Shown here in pieces: positions 39,431 to 49,700 of a stretch of 64,000 nucleotides of DNA. This DNA comes from Moritella marina ATCC 15381 (GTDB taxonomy: Bacteria > Pseudomonadota > Gammaproteobacteria > Enterobacterales > Moritellaceae), in contig NZ_CP044399.1 in NCBI RefSeq assembly GCF_008931805.1, forward strand, positions 3,211,370 through 3,275,369. The letters are read 5' to 3'. The position numbers were made by a program, and so were the translations under genes. Every line of letters begins with the position of its first letter. Position 1 is the first letter of the stretch. The notes beneath the pieces were generated by a model, which saw nothing but the letters and a program-made list of their open reading frames with translations, did no database searches and was not told the DNA's origin.

Positions 39431-40357
39431 TTGCTGATCAACAATTCTGTTTATCAACACAATACTTCCAGCGTTAAATCAGGTATAAATAAAAGTTCAT
39501 TGTTACCCGATTTAATTACGCTGTTAGGTTTTGATATGTCAGAAAATGATACCCACATAAATAAAGTTGAATCGAGTATTTTAAACAGTATTCAACAATT
39601 ACGTAAAGTTGCCAAAGAACGAGGTATCGACGGTATGTTGACGGTAAATAAACATACCACATTTGAACACAGAGCTATTCTGCGTGTTAACCAAGAAAAA
39701 ATAAAGCAGCAACAGAACCTAGAAAGTATTGTCATGCGTGCGAATAACTTCTGTGATGACGTCACTTGCGAAAATATCGATCCTGACTGGCTCAGCGCAT
39801 TTATGTCGATGGCAAAAGATATTTCAGGCCTGCATATGCAGACCCTCTGGGGACAAATATTTGCATTAGAGTTAAGTCACTCGGGGAGTTTCTCGGTAAA
39901 ATCATTACGGACGCTCAATCAAATGACCCAACGTGAAGCGCAAATGTTTCAGGTGGCTTGCAATTTAAGCTCGCAAGTTGGTAATGATTCAAACCGTAAG
40001 ATTGTATTAAACTGCCAGGACAACAGTAAAAGTTTTTTATTATTCAATAAACCACAATTTAAATCGATTAACTTAGGCCGCCACAAGCTACCTTATAGTA
40101 GTTTGCTGACATTATCGGATCTGGGTTTAATTCATCATAACGAATTAGAAATGGTTAACTTACCTTTAGATAAAGAGCTGCCGATCATCTATGGGGAAGA
40201 AAAATTAACAATGAAAGTAAAAAATCGGTCATCTCGGATGAAATATTATCGTTTTACTAATATTGGAGATGAACTGGCTAAACTCATCCCCCACGAAAGT
40301 AAGGGTGAATATTTCGTTGAACTCACCAATCATTTACATAACGCCTTTCATTTTTAA
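39431..40357 (+). CDS. DUF2806/TIGR03899-like conserved protein
   Basis: About 308 residues; the frame opens with a TTG at 39431 without a good ribosome site, so the true start is uncertain (an ATG at 39536 is the next good candidate). The middle reads IDPDWLSAFMSMAKDISGLH MQTLWGQIFALELSHSGSFS VKSLRTLNQMTQREAQMF, a layout I associate with DUF2806/TIGR03899 proteins. The C-terminal part has TLSDLGLIHH and FTNIGDELAKLI, suggesting a winged-helix-like tail. Cytoplasmic; function unknown. It is convergent with cysQ, with only three bases between the two stops. Confidence 0.62.
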   Translation: MLINNSVYQHNTSSVKSGINKSSLLPDLITLLGFDMSENDTHINKVESSILNSIQQLRKVAKERGIDGMLTVNKHTTFEHRAILRVNQEKIKQQQNLESIVMRANNFCDDVTCENIDPDWLSAFMSMAKDISGLHMQTLWGQIFALELSHSGSFSVKSLRTLNQMTQREAQMFQVACNLSSQVGNDSNRKIVLNCQDNSKSFLLFNKPQFKSINLGRHKLPYSSLLTLSDLGLIHHNELEMVNLPLDKELPIIYGEEKLTMKVKNRSSRMKYYRFTNIGDELAKLIPHESKGEYFVELTNHLHNAFHF

Positions 40358-40360
40358 CCG

Positions 40361-41152
40361 CTATGCCTTAGCGACAACAAAGAACGGATTCAGTACGGAC
40401 TCTTGATGGTTATATAATAACGGTGAACCATCAAGTTGAACAACGTTAGCACCAGCTGCGCAAGCAACTGCATGTCCAGCCCCCGTGTCCCACCAACATG
40501 TTGGACCTAAGCGTGGATAGCAATGTGCACTTCCTTCGGCAATCAAACAAAACTTCAGTGAACTACCAACCGGAATAATATCAGTATCTTTATAGCGTGT
40601 TAAATATAGCGCCATTTCAGGGCTTGCATGAGAACGCGAACCAACCACTTTAACAACGTCATTATCAGGTACCGATATAGCCTTTAATTGAGTGGTATTA
40701 CCATCATGTAATAAAAATGCACCTTCACTCGTCGTATAGTAAAGTTTGTCTAACACTGGTGCATAAACAACACCTAATATTGGTTGCTGATTATGCACCA
40801 AGGCGATATTAACGGTAAACTCACCATTACGCTTAATGAATTCTTTAGTGCCATCAAGGGGGTCGACTAACCAGAACGTTTGCCATTGCTTTCGCTCACC
40901 CCAAGAGATACCAGTCCCCTCTTCTGATAAAATCGGAATATCAGGCGTTATAGTGCGTAAACTTGCGACGATAATATCATTAGCCGCAATATCAGCTTCC
41001 GTCACAGGTGAATTATCATCTTTCATATCGACATGAAAATCACGTTGATAAATATCTAAAATTTCTTGTCCTGCTGCCACTGCAATATCATTAATCTGAC
41101 TGACTAAATGATCAATTGAACTATCTACTAAACTCTCTATTGAACTATCCAT
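40361..41152 (-). CDS. cysQ: 3'(2'),5'-bisphosphate nucleotidase
   Basis: 263-residue phosphatase of the inositol-monophosphatase fold. It converts PAP (left after PAPS reduction) to AMP and so prevents PAP build-up. Metal-binding motifs: SPVTEADIAAND (about 48-59), SEEG (76-79), DPLDGTKEF (97-105) and WWDTGAGHAVACAAGA near the C-terminus. Last gene of the cys cluster, 71 bases after cysC, so its position fits its role in sulfate assimilation. Confidence 0.95.
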   Translation of the reverse strand: MDSSIESLVDSSIDHLVSQINDIAVAAGQEILDIYQRDFHVDMKDDNSPVTEADIAANDIIVASLRTITPDIPILSEEGTGISWGERKQWQTFWLVDPLDGTKEFIKRNGEFTVNIALVHNQQPILGVVYAPVLDKLYYTTSEGAFLLHDGNTTQLKAISVPDNDVVKVVGSRSHASPEMALYLTRYKDTDIIPVGSSLKFCLIAEGSAHCYPRLGPTCWWDTGAGHAVACAAGANVVQLDGSPLLYNHQESVLNPFFVVAKA

Positions 41153-41223
41153 TTATTCGTTACCACTCCCTTACTAACAAACGATTTTTACAAAGATATT
41201 TATAAAGAATCATTTACAAACAG

Positions 41224-41865
41224 TTACTTAATATGACCTTGTTGTGAAAGGTAAGTCACAATCTGTTGCACTGATATCGACACTGGGTTATTACCATTAT
41301 CTAAATACAATTCTGGTTCAATTGGCGCTTCATAAACAGAATCAATACCAGTAAAGTTCTTGATTTCCCCTGCGCGTGCTTTTTTATAAAGTCCCTTCGG
41401 ATCACGTTGCTCACAAGTCGCAAGATCAGCATCTACATGTATTTCAATAAACTCACTATCACCGAGTAATGAACGGACTAGCTCACGCTCTTGGCGATGT
41501 GGAGAAATAAACGCTGTTAATACAATAACACCCGCATCAACCATTAACTTTGCCACTTCTCCCACTCTGCGAATATTTTCTTTACGATCAGCATAGCTAA
41601 AGCCCAGATCACCACATAAACCAAAACGCACATTATCACCGTCTAATAAATAAGTGTGGTAACCGGCTTTGTGTAATTCATTTTCTAACGCGCCCGCGAC
41701 CGTTGATTTACCTGAGCCACTTAAGCCAGTAAACCATAATACACAGGGTTGTTGTTGTTTGTTTTCTGCTCTTGCTGCTTTATCAACACTATGTTGGTGC
41801 CATACGATATTGTCTGTTGCTGGTACTGTTACGCCAGCATCACTTTCCTTGATAATTGTTGTCAT
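41224..41865 (-). CDS. cysC: Adenylylsulfate kinase
   Basis: Phosphorylates APS to PAPS. 213 residues from the ATG at 41865; a longer frame to 41895 would overlap the permease gene and lacks support. Walker A GLSGSGKS at 47-54, then [18 protein letters not shown], the APS-binding [13 protein letters not shown], and the lid [19 protein letters not shown]. Lies between the permease and cysQ in the cys cluster. Confidence 0.95.
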   Translation of the reverse strand: MTTIIKESDAGVTVPATDNIVWHQHSVDKAARAENKQQQPCVLWFTGLSGSGKSTVAGALENELHKAGYHTYLLDGDNVRFGLCGDLGFSYADRKENIRRVGEVAKLMVDAGVIVLTAFISPHRQERELVRSLLGDSEFIEIHVDADLATCEQRDPKGLYKKARAGEIKNFTGIDSVYEAPIEPELYLDNGNNPVSISVQQIVTYLSQQGHIK

Positions 41866-41872
41866 TACACAC

Positions 41873-43603
41873 TCACAGATAAAATGGGAATACATATGGG
41901 ATCATGATTAATACCACAGTGGAATAGGCGATTGATGTCGGTACACCAAGCTTAAGATAGTCTGATAGCGCATAATTTCCGGCACTATAAACCATTAAAT
42001 TTGTTTGATAGCCATAAGGCGAAATAAAACTGGCACTGGCGCCAAATATCACCGCCATGATGAAAGGTAATTCGCTCACGCCATAACTTTGTGCCAAGCT
42101 AAAGGCAATAGGGAACGCCAACGCGGCAGCAGCATTATTAGTAATTAATTCACTTAATAATAGCGTAGCAAGATAAGTCGCAATAAATGCAGCGAGCACC
42201 CCCCTACCATTAAACGCCTCTAATAAAGAACCCGCTAATAAATCAGATACGCCCGTCGTTTGCAGCATATTAGACAACGCTAACGCACTCCCAACCACAA
42301 TCCAAAGCTCAAGCGGTAAACGTTTGCGGATCTCTTGCCAAGATAATGTGCCACTCATGCATAATAGCAACACGAATATAACCAGACCTTTCAATAATGG
42401 TAGGGTTCCTGTGAGCGCAAACGCAATCGTCGTGATAAACCCAGCTAAAACGCCAACGCTTCTATGATCACTTAAGCGTGTCGCCGTATCAAGTCCGCTG
42501 ACGACGACAAAATCACGGTTCAAATCTTTACTGTTTTTAAATTCAGCGCCTGGGGCTAATAATAAAGTATCACCAGCACGTAAACGTACATTACCTAATC
42601 CCCCGCGTAATGGACTATGACCACGGCGAATAGCCACAACCACAGAATCAAAATGAGCCCTAAATTTACTTTCTTTGAGGGTCAAGCCATTAAGTTTTGA
42701 AGAATGACTGACGATCACTTCAACAAGATGCTGGCCATTCAATTCACCTTGGCCGAACAACTTTAACCCTTTAATGTCTTGCAAGACACCGACAGAGTCG
42801 ACATCACCACAAAACAACAACTGATCGTCTGCTTGTAATACTTCTTCTGGACAAACAGGACAAATGACCTCGCCATCCCGTAATATTTCCGCAAGATATA
42901 GCTGTTTTAGCGCACGCAAATTGTTTTCTGCAATGGTTTTACCAACCAGTTCTGAATGTGGTTTTACATGTGCTTCTAAAAAATAAACTAATTCTTCCGT
43001 CTCATCCTGGTTATGGTCGGGTAATCTATGGCTCATGGTGATAAGAACAAGCATACCCGCGAGGAAACCTGCTAAACCAACAATAGAAAATTCAAAAAAT
43101 CCTAACGAGGGAAGCCCCGCATCAACCACAAAACTATTCACAATAAGATTGGTTGAGGTGCCAATCAAAGTCAAGGTACCACCAAAAATGGCCGCATAAG
43201 AAAGGGGAATAAGGAGTTTAGTAGGTGCATGGGTATTATTACGCTTCACCGCTCCAATCAGTGATGCAACAACAGCAGTATTATTGGTAAAAGATGATAA
43301 GAGTGCCGTAGAAAAACCTAGCTTAGCCACCACAACAGTAAAACGGCCAGTAGATAACTGCCGTCCAATCCAACTAATTAAGCGTGTTTTTTCAATGGTA
43401 ATCGAAATTAATAATAATAAAATTAATGTGATAAGAGAAGGATTGGTAAATCCAGCCATGACCTGTGGCATCTCAATAGAGCCAGACAAGTAAGCTAAAA
43501 TAACCATCGCACCAAATAAACTTGAAGGTCGAAACTTACCTGAAATAAGTAAACCTATAAAGATCACCAGTACAACTAAAATACTTCCCTGTATCACATT
43601 CAT
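41873..43603 (-). CDS. SLC13-family permease with two RCK_C (TrkA-C) domains
   Basis: 576-residue inner-membrane protein, probably the Na+-coupled sulfate importer of this cluster. N-terminal helices include [20 protein letters not shown] and [19 protein letters not shown], the divalent-anion:Na+ symporter signatures. A cytoplasmic insert of about 200 residues (roughly 205-400) carries two TrkA-C-like modules ([40 protein letters not shown]). A second helix bundle has [17 protein letters not shown]. The gene is inserted between cysN and cysC, nine bases after cysN, which supports sulfate as substrate; this is inference. Confidence 0.88.
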   Translation of the reverse strand: MNVIQGSILVVLVIFIGLLISGKFRPSSLFGAMVILAYLSGSIEMPQVMAGFTNPSLITLILLLLISITIEKTRLISWIGRQLSTGRFTVVVAKLGFSTALLSSFTNNTAVVASLIGAVKRNNTHAPTKLLIPLSYAAIFGGTLTLIGTSTNLIVNSFVVDAGLPSLGFFEFSIVGLAGFLAGMLVLITMSHRLPDHNQDETEELVYFLEAHVKPHSELVGKTIAENNLRALKQLYLAEILRDGEVICPVCPEEVLQADDQLLFCGDVDSVGVLQDIKGLKLFGQGELNGQHLVEVIVSHSSKLNGLTLKESKFRAHFDSVVVAIRRGHSPLRGGLGNVRLRAGDTLLLAPGAEFKNSKDLNRDFVVVSGLDTATRLSDHRSVGVLAGFITTIAFALTGTLPLLKGLVIFVLLLCMSGTLSWQEIRKRLPLELWIVVGSALALSNMLQTTGVSDLLAGSLLEAFNGRGVLAAFIATYLATLLLSELITNNAAAALAFPIAFSLAQSYGVSELPFIMAVIFGASASFISPYGYQTNLMVYSAGNYALSDYLKLGVPTSIAYSTVVLIMIPYVFPFYL

Positions 43604-43611
43604 AACAACGC

Positions 43612-45033
43612 CTACAGCTTGCTAATATCAATAGCTTGCCATTTCGGGAAATGCTTGCGTACTAACGCATTCAATTCAACTTCAAACTCACTAAATTCAT
43701 GTAAGTTAGTACTTCCCTTCGTATCGAGGACTTGCTCAATCATACCTGCACCAACGGTAACATTGGTTAAACGGTCGATAATAATAAAGCTACCCGTATC
43801 GGCAACAGCCTTATAATTATCAGCAGGAACGGCTTCGGTCAGTGTTAACTCACATAAGCCAATTTCATTCAATGCTAGTTCTGATGCCACTGATTCTTCC
43901 AGCGTATTAACATCGACCTTATTACGGATCACAGTAAATTGACCGGTAGTCTTTTTACTGGCTAATTTGATATCGTATTGACGACCAATTTCAAGCGCTT
44001 GATCTGACATCCACACAATATTTGCCAATAGCGAATCAGACAATATTGGCTGATTTTTAGCTGATACTAAAATATCACCACGACTGACATCAATTTCGTC
44101 TGTAAGCGTTAGCGTGATCGCTTGATCTTGATGCGCTGAAGTCAGCTCACCATCAAAAGTAACAATCGATTTAACCGTACTTGATTTACCTGATGGCAAT
44201 GCTATAACTTCATCACCAACATTGATTTGGCCTGCAGCGATCGTACCAGCAAAACCACGAAAATCGAGATTAGGGCGATTAACATACTGCACCGGTAATC
44301 GGAACGGTTTATCAAGCGAGCCATCTGAAGTATCAACGGCTTCTAAACATTCTAATAATGTACGGCCCTTGAACCAAGGTGTACGTGTAGAACGGTCAAC
44401 AACGTTATCACCCTCTAACGCCGATAGCGGGGTAAATTCGATGGTAATGTCGTTTAACTTTTCAGTAAAACCTAAATACTCTTCTTTAATTTCTTCGAAA
44501 CGTTGTTCAGAAAAGTCCACGAGATCCATTTTATTAATCGCGACAACAAAATGTTTAATACCCAATAGTGAAGCAATATAAGAGTGACGCTTGGTTTGTG
44601 TTAATACGCCTTTACGCGCATCAATCAAGATCACCGCAAGATCACAAGTTGAAGCGCCAGTTGCCATATTACGGGTATATTCTTCATGTCCCGGTGTATC
44701 AGCAATAATAAATTTACGTGTAGCTGTCGAGAAATAACGGTAAGCCACATCAATGGTGATACCTTGCTCACGTTCAGCCGCAAGGCCATCAACCAACAAC
44801 GCTAAATCGATTGCTTCACCGGTTGTACCTGATTTTTGACTATCAACATGTAACGCTGCTAATTGATCTTCATAGATCTGATGCGAGTCATGTAATAAAC
44901 GACCAATAAGGCTACTCTTACCGTCATCAACACTGCCACACGTTAAAAAACGTAATAAGCTTTTGTGCTGTTGTTGGTGTAAGTAGGTTTCGATATCTGT
45001 TTGTGCTAATTCATTTGCTATTTGATTGTTCAT
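43612..45033 (-). CDS. cysN: Sulfate adenylyltransferase subunit 1 (GTPase)
   Basis: 473-residue GTPase that drives CysD in making APS from ATP and sulfate. EF-Tu-like motifs: G1 GSVDDGKSS (33-41), the switch region [17 protein letters not shown]3 [12 protein letters not shown]4 NKMD. Beta-barrel domains follow. Unlike some homologues it has no fused CysC kinase; the kinase is a separate gene here. Fifteen bases separate it from cysD. Confidence 0.96.
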   Translation of the reverse strand: MNNQIANELAQTDIETYLHQQQHKSLLRFLTCGSVDDGKSSLIGRLLHDSHQIYEDQLAALHVDSQKSGTTGEAIDLALLVDGLAAEREQGITIDVAYRYFSTATRKFIIADTPGHEEYTRNMATGASTCDLAVILIDARKGVLTQTKRHSYIASLLGIKHFVVAINKMDLVDFSEQRFEEIKEEYLGFTEKLNDITIEFTPLSALEGDNVVDRSTRTPWFKGRTLLECLEAVDTSDGSLDKPFRLPVQYVNRPNLDFRGFAGTIAAGQINVGDEVIALPSGKSSTVKSIVTFDGELTSAHQDQAITLTLTDEIDVSRGDILVSAKNQPILSDSLLANIVWMSDQALEIGRQYDIKLASKKTTGQFTVIRNKVDVNTLEESVASELALNEIGLCELTLTEAVPADNYKAVADTGSFIIIDRLTNVTVGAGMIEQVLDTKGSTNLHEFSEFEVELNALVRKHFPKWQAIDISKL

Positions 45034-45048
45034 CTACCCTGCTCCTAC

Positions 45049-45957
45049 CTAGAAATAACCTTGACGTTTCTTCTGCTCCATTGAAGCTGAAGAATCATGG
45101 TCAATCATACGTCCTTGTCGTTCACTGCTTGTTGCCAGTAACATCTCTTCAATGATCTCAGGTAATGTTAACGCTTCCGATTCCACCGCCCCTGTTAATG
45201 GGTAACAACCAAGAGTTCTAAAGCGCACCATTTTCTCTTCGATCTTCTCGCCTGCTTGTAACTTCATGCGATCATCATCAACCATGATCAACGCACCATC
45301 ACGTTCAACAACAGGACGTTTCGCAGCAAGATAAAGTGGCACAATTTCGATTTGTTCTTGATAGATATATTGCCAAATATCCAATTCAGTCCAGTTTGAT
45401 AATGGGAAAACACGAATGCTTTCGCCTTTATTTACCTGACCATTATAAGTACGCCATAATTCAGGTCGTTGGTTCTTCGGATCCCAACGATGGTTCTTAT
45501 CACGGAATGAATACACACGTTCTTTAGCGCGTGATTTTTCTTCATCACGTCGTGCACCACCGAAAGCGGCATCAAAACCATATTTATCCAGCGCCTGTTT
45601 CAGGCCTTGGGTTTTCATAATATCGGTATGCTTTGAACTACCATGCTCAAATGGACTACAGCCCATCGCGAGCCCTTCTGGATTCTGGTGTACTAGCAGG
45701 TCAAAACCGTATTTTTCAACCGTCTTGTCACGAAACTCAATCATTTCGCGAAACTTCCAGTTAGTATCAACATGTAATAATGGAAATGGGATCTTACCTG
45801 GGTAAAAAGCCTTACGAGCAAGGTGTAGCATCACTGATGAGTCTTTACCGATTGAATACATCATTACCGGATTATCAAACTCTGCAGCTACTTCCCTGAT
45901 TATGTGGATACTTTCAGCTTCCAGCTGTTTAAGGTGGGTCAACCTCTGTTGATTCAT
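45049..45957 (-). CDS. cysD: Sulfate adenylyltransferase subunit 2
   Basis: 302-residue catalytic subunit of ATP sulfurylase, PAPS-reductase-like fold. The PP-loop [18 protein letters not shown] (about 35-52), [31 protein letters not shown], and a C-terminal RQGRMIDHD are all conserved. First gene of cysDN-permease-cysCQ. A GGAG ribosome site precedes the ATG. The 175-base upstream region must hold the CysB-dependent promoter; I could not define a CysB site. Confidence 0.96.
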   Translation of the reverse strand: MNQQRLTHLKQLEAESIHIIREVAAEFDNPVMMYSIGKDSSVMLHLARKAFYPGKIPFPLLHVDTNWKFREMIEFRDKTVEKYGFDLLVHQNPEGLAMGCSPFEHGSSKHTDIMKTQGLKQALDKYGFDAAFGGARRDEEKSRAKERVYSFRDKNHRWDPKNQRPELWRTYNGQVNKGESIRVFPLSNWTELDIWQYIYQEQIEIVPLYLAAKRPVVERDGALIMVDDDRMKLQAGEKIEEKMVRFRTLGCYPLTGAVESEALTLPEIIEEMLLATSSERQGRMIDHDSSASMEQKKRQGYF

Positions 45958-46132
45958 CTTCTACTCCATCAGACCAAATTGGATAATTTCATATCGTTTG
46001 GATCAATATAGCCCCTTTACTTATAACCGACAAAGAACATAAGCTGATTTTTTATAACTTTTAGGAATATAGGCGGTATTAAAGGGGATTATAGATAGAT
46101 AAAAAACATTATTTATCGGAATAAATTAGAAT

Positions 46133-47185
46133 CTAAAACAACAAGTTATATTGTTCGCTATCATTATCACCAGCAAGGCCGACATATAAACCAATTAAAC
46201 GAATACTACGTTGTTCTTGCTTTGTCAGTGCCTGTGCAAACAAATCTGTAAAGAGATGTTCGTCGAGTGTGGTAATACTCTGCTCTTTACTCGTAAGGGT
46301 AAAATCATTGAACTTCAATTTAACACCTTGCTTAGTAATACGCATATCAGGATCCGCTTTTTGTAAGCGTTGCAGCAGGGTTTGATACAACTGCGGAAAT
46401 AAAGCCATGCATTGTTCTAACGTGACAATATCTTCGGGTAAGGTTATCTCTACCCCCACCGATTTACGATTGCGTTCGTTACACACAGGGCGATTATCAA
46501 TACCCTGACAGCGCTCTAGCAGGCTACGACCGAGCTTACCAAAGCTCTCTATAATATCTTCAGCTGGAAACTTTAGTACATCGGCGCAAGTATACAGTCC
46601 AACGCGATTAAGCTTTTGCCAAGTCACTTTTCCCACACCCGGGATCTTATTCAAGGGTAAATCAGCAACGAAGGGTTTAACCTGTAATGGAGTGATAACA
46701 AACTGTCCATTGGGTTTATTAATATCGGATGCCACTTTAGCTAAAAACTTAACCGGAGCAACACCTGCCGACGCAGTAAGTGCCAACTCAGATTCAATGG
46801 TTTTACGAATATCTTCGGCAATCAACGTCGCACTACCCGAGAATAACTTACAGTCAGTAACATCTAAATACGCTTCATCTAACGACAATGGTTCGATCAA
46901 ATCAGTATAACGAGAAAATATTTCGTGGATCTGACCTGAGACTTCTTTATATACCTGCATACGTGAAGGCACTAATGTTAAGTCAGGGCAAAGTTGCATG
47001 GCTTTATACGAAGACATAGCCGAACGCACGCCATATTGACGGGCTATATAATTGCATGTAGCAATGACACCACGGCGGTCACTCATGCCACCAATCGCGA
47101 TAGGGATATCTTTGTAAGCAGGATTGTCCCTAACTTCTACGTTGGCGAAGTAAGCGTCCATGTCGATGTGGATAATTTTTTTCAT
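46133..47185 (-). CDS. dinB: DNA polymerase IV (Y-family translesion polymerase)
   Basis: 350-residue error-prone polymerase. The opening [19 protein letters not shown] carries the first catalytic Asp. [10 protein letters not shown] has the Asp-Glu pair. [20 protein letters not shown] is the helix-hairpin-helix thumb. [13 protein letters not shown] starts the little-finger domain. It ends YNLLF, a form of the QL(S/D)LxF/ QYNLLF beta-clamp-binding peptide. A LexA-like box lies 47 bases upstream, fitting SOS induction. Confidence 0.95.
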   Translation of the reverse strand: MKKIIHIDMDAYFANVEVRDNPAYKDIPIAIGGMSDRRGVIATCNYIARQYGVRSAMSSYKAMQLCPDLTLVPSRMQVYKEVSGQIHEIFSRYTDLIEPLSLDEAYLDVTDCKLFSGSATLIAEDIRKTIESELALTASAGVAPVKFLAKVASDINKPNGQFVITPLQVKPFVADLPLNKIPGVGKVTWQKLNRVGLYTCADVLKFPAEDIIESFGKLGRSLLERCQGIDNRPVCNERNRKSVGVEITLPEDIVTLEQCMALFPQLYQTLLQRLQKADPDMRITKQGVKLKFNDFTLTSKEQSITTLDEHLFTDLFAQALTKQEQRSIRLIGLYVGLAGDNDSEQYNLLF

Positions 47186-47231
47186 AAGCTTAACGAGTCA
47201 TAACCAACTAATTAGTTCGGCATAAATAGCA

Positions 47232-47247
47232 CTGTATAAAAGACCAG
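47232..47247 (-). promoter_or_regulatory. LexA (SOS) box of dinB
   Basis: CTGT-ATAAAAGA-CCAG on the plus strand (CTGG-N8-ACAG on the minus) matches the gammaproteobacterial LexA consensus CTGT-N8-ACAG with one mismatch in the eight conserved positions, 47 bases upstream of dinB. Confidence 0.68.
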
Positions 47248-47371
47248 TTAATTATAAATAAAATTAATCCAGAGAACAAATAATTAAATGAAAAATAGCG
47301 GAAATAAAAAGGAATACCGGAAGAATAAAAGAGATGTATTGAAGAAGGATAAAAGTAACAATTACAAATAA

Positions 47372-47395
47372 AACAAGGCGCAAATGCACCTTGTT
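47372..47395 (-). terminator. Terminator after ompW
   Basis: AACAAGG (47372-47378) pairs with CCTTGTT (47389-47395), extended inward by GC/GC past one mismatch, with an AAAT loop. On the minus strand it is followed by TTTTATTTG. Confidence 0.72.
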
Positions 47396-47426
47396 ATCTT
47401 TAGTTAATAGAATCTATAAAAGCGAA

Positions 47427-48080
47427 TTAAAATACATAACCTACACTAACCATGTATACCAATGGGTCGATGTCTGTTTTAGCTTTAACATCAGCACCAT
47501 TTAACTTAAACGTCACATCAGTACTGATATCCGCATACATTACTGATGCATTAACTAGCCATTTTTCATTGATTTTATAATCCATACCAACTTGTGCAGC
47601 AAAGCCAAGCGAGTTACTCAAATCTAAATCAGTAAGACCTTTCGAAGCACCATTTTCATTAAATTTAGTGTCATAGAATACTGTATAGTTAAGTCCGGCA
47701 CCTACATAAGGACGGAATTTAGAACCAGAATTACCAAAGTAATATTGAGCTAATAATGTTGGTGGTAAGTGATGAACCTCTGCAATATCACCACCTAAGC
47801 TATCAAGACCAACATCATGCGAGAATGGTGTTGCCGCAACCAATTCAATACCGATATTATCTGTAGCCATATAAGTGAAGTTTAAACCAAGTTGAGTATT
47901 ATCACTCACTGTAAACTCACCGAACGCCCCACCTACATTTTCACTTGATTCATTTGGCGCAACCATAATAGCACCTGCACGAACAATAATATCACCTTGT
48001 TGATGAGCAATAGCAGGGGCTGCAAGCGTTGCTGATAAGAGAGAGGCAGTGATTAATCCAGATAATATTTTCTTGTTCAT
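47427..48080 (-). CDS. ompW: OmpW-family outer membrane protein
   Basis: 217 residues from the ATG at 48080 (GGAG seven bases upstream); an upstream ATG at 48095 is less likely. A signal peptide ends at AIA (about residue 25). The mature part starts HQQGDIIVRAGAIMVAPNES, the OmpW opening, followed by GLNFTYMATDNIGIELVAATPFSHDV and HLPPTLLAQYYFG. Terminal Phe ends the last strand (MVSVGYVF). Forms a small eight-stranded barrel with a hydrophobic channel. A perfect FNR box 129 bases upstream suggests oxygen-dependent control, known for ompW in enterics. Confidence 0.93.
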   Translation of the reverse strand: MNKKILSGLITASLLSATLAAPAIAHQQGDIIVRAGAIMVAPNESSENVGGAFGEFTVSDNTQLGLNFTYMATDNIGIELVAATPFSHDVGLDSLGGDIAEVHHLPPTLLAQYYFGNSGSKFRPYVGAGLNYTVFYDTKFNENGASKGLTDLDLSNSLGFAAQVGMDYKINEKWLVNASVMYADISTDVTFKLNGADVKAKTDIDPLVYMVSVGYVF

Positions 48081-48208
48081 GTAGAGCTCCATCAATATGG
48101 TATGTTTTTCATTTCAAATACAGTTTGATTACACTTGATGTTCTTGGACATCATTTGGTAACAAACAATTAACTTAGGTGTACTTTGCCACATACACGAA
48201 ACATCATA

Positions 48209-48222
48209 TTGATATAGATCAA
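48209..48222 (-). promoter_or_regulatory. FNR box upstream of ompW
   Basis: TTGATATAGATCAA is a perfect match to the FNR consensus TTGAT-N4-ATCAA. It lies in the 352-base gap between ompW and nqrM, on the ompW promoter side. Apart from this and the hairpin at 48386, nothing else was recognised in the gap. Confidence 0.72.
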
Positions 48223-48385
48223 CCAGCCCACAGATACCTCTCAATGAGTACCAGTAAAGTTGAACTATTTAATTTGTATTGATATTTAAGGATTATTTAT
48301 ATTATTAAAATATAATCATTCAGAAGAGTACGCGTTATTGCACAAGATTTTGAAGGGACTTTGAGGAAACAGGAAAGCGCAATAA

Positions 48386-48416
48386 AGCTATAAAGTACGT
48401 CCCGCACTTTATAGCT
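48386..48416 (-). terminator. Probable terminator of the nqr-apbE-nqrM operon
   Basis: AGCTATAAAGT (48386-48396) pairs perfectly with ACTTTATAGCT (48406-48416) around a nine-base loop, 16 bases past the nqrM stop. The T-run on the minus strand is weak (TTTATT), so efficiency may be moderate. Confidence 0.6.
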
Positions 48417-48432
48417 AGATGCTTGGCATAAA

Positions 48433-48657
48433 CTAGATGATACGGTTTTCGTTTAACATCTTCTGTTTAGCTTCTTCTTTTGCCATTTTAGCTTTGCGTT
48501 TATCACATGGATCGGGGCAATCACACGCCTTTTCCATACCTAAACCACTAATACCACCACAGCTGCCTGTGATAGATTTTTCTTGCACGATATAACCGAT
48601 AGACATACCAGCAATAACTAACGCAAAAATAACAAATGTTGCAGCAAAATAAGCCAT
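48433..48657 (-). CDS. nqrM: Na+-NQR maturation factor NqrM
   Basis: 74-residue membrane protein (DUF539). One N-terminal helix (FAATFVIFALVIAGMSIGYI) is followed by the cysteine motif GSCGGISGLGMEKACDCPDP C (four cysteines), which is thought to deliver iron to the NqrD/NqrE Fe site. It lies eight bases after apbE at the end of the nqr operon, the usual place. A short basic tail rich in Lys and Ala follows. Confidence 0.93.
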   Translation of the reverse strand: MAYFAATFVIFALVIAGMSIGYIVQEKSITGSCGGISGLGMEKACDCPDPCDKRKAKMAKEEAKQKMLNENRII

Positions 48658-48665
48658 ATTAGCCT

Positions 48666-49694
48666 CTATTTTAAATAAGGTTCGAACTGTTTGGTATACA
48701 CTTCATTATAACCTGAATCTGACTTCGAGATCATCAATACAGCTAAACCTTGCTGCTTGGCAAATTCAAGACCGTCTTTTTCCCCCATGACCATTAACGC
48801 TGTTGCAAGTGCATCAGCCGTCATTGACGAAGTGTGAATGACTGTCACAGAAACCAGTTTGTGTTTAATTGGTTTACCGCTTACAGGGTCAATAGTATGC
48901 GCAAACCGCTCACCATTAAGCTCGTAATAATTACGGTAATCACCTGATGTCGCAATTGCATTGTTACCAACCGCAATCACTTCTTGCACACTTTGATTGT
49001 CACTCGTCGGTTTTTCAACCGCAACCTGCCAATCAATACCGCGCGCATTAACACCATTAATACGTAGTTCACCGCCCACTTCGACCAGGTAGTTTTCAAT
49101 ACCTAATGAAGCAAAGTAATCGGCGATAACATCAACGCCATAACCTTTGGCAATCGAAGACAAATCAACGTATAACCCATCAATGTCTTTGCTTAATGTC
49201 GTTTTGGTCGCAGCTAAATGCTGAATACCAATACGCAGCTTAATAGTATCTAGTTGTTCTTGTGATGGTACTTTTTCCGGTTTATTATCCGGACCAAAAC
49301 CCCACAAGTTAACTAACGGACCAACAGTAACATCAAGTGCACCATTCGTCAGCTTATTCAAACGAAGAGCTTCTAGCACTACTTTCGCCGTATCTGTTGA
49401 CACTTCAAAACCAGTCACTGCCACGCTTTGATTAAAGCGCGATAACTCTGAATTAGGACGATAAGTCGACATCTGGTCGTTCACTAATTCTAAACGTCTA
49501 TCAATCTCGATTTGGATATCTTGCTTATCTTGTTCAGACAGTGGGAACCCCACGACCTTCATATGATAAGTAGTACCCATAGTAGGACCAGAAAACAGCA
49601 CTTCTTCGGTACTTTTTTGTTCACTACAACCAAGAATGAAAATGGCTAGCCCCATCAGAGCTAGCCATCGATACATCGATTTGAATTGAATCAA
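48666..49694 (-). CDS. apbE: FAD:protein FMN transferase
   Basis: 342-residue periplasmic lipoprotein (lipobox FILGC, about residue 23) that covalently attaches FMN to threonines of NqrB and NqrC. GPTMGTTYHMKV opens the domain; DVTVGPLVNLWGFGP, DLSSIAKGYGVD, VEVGGELRINGVN and AIATSGDYRNYYE are the conserved blocks, with Mg-binding residues in TIDPVSGKPI and SSMTADALATALMVMG. Seven bases or fewer separate it from nqrF, so it is co-transcribed with its targets. Confidence 0.95.
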   Translation of the reverse strand: MIQFKSMYRWLALMGLAIFILGCSEQKSTEEVLFSGPTMGTTYHMKVVGFPLSEQDKQDIQIEIDRRLELVNDQMSTYRPNSELSRFNQSVAVTGFEVSTDTAKVVLEALRLNKLTNGALDVTVGPLVNLWGFGPDNKPEKVPSQEQLDTIKLRIGIQHLAATKTTLSKDIDGLYVDLSSIAKGYGVDVIADYFASLGIENYLVEVGGELRINGVNARGIDWQVAVEKPTSDNQSVQEVIAVGNNAIATSGDYRNYYELNGERFAHTIDPVSGKPIKHKLVSVTVIHTSSMTADALATALMVMGEKDGLEFAKQQGLAVLMISKSDSGYNEVYTKQFEPYLK

Positions 49695-49700
49695 AAAATA

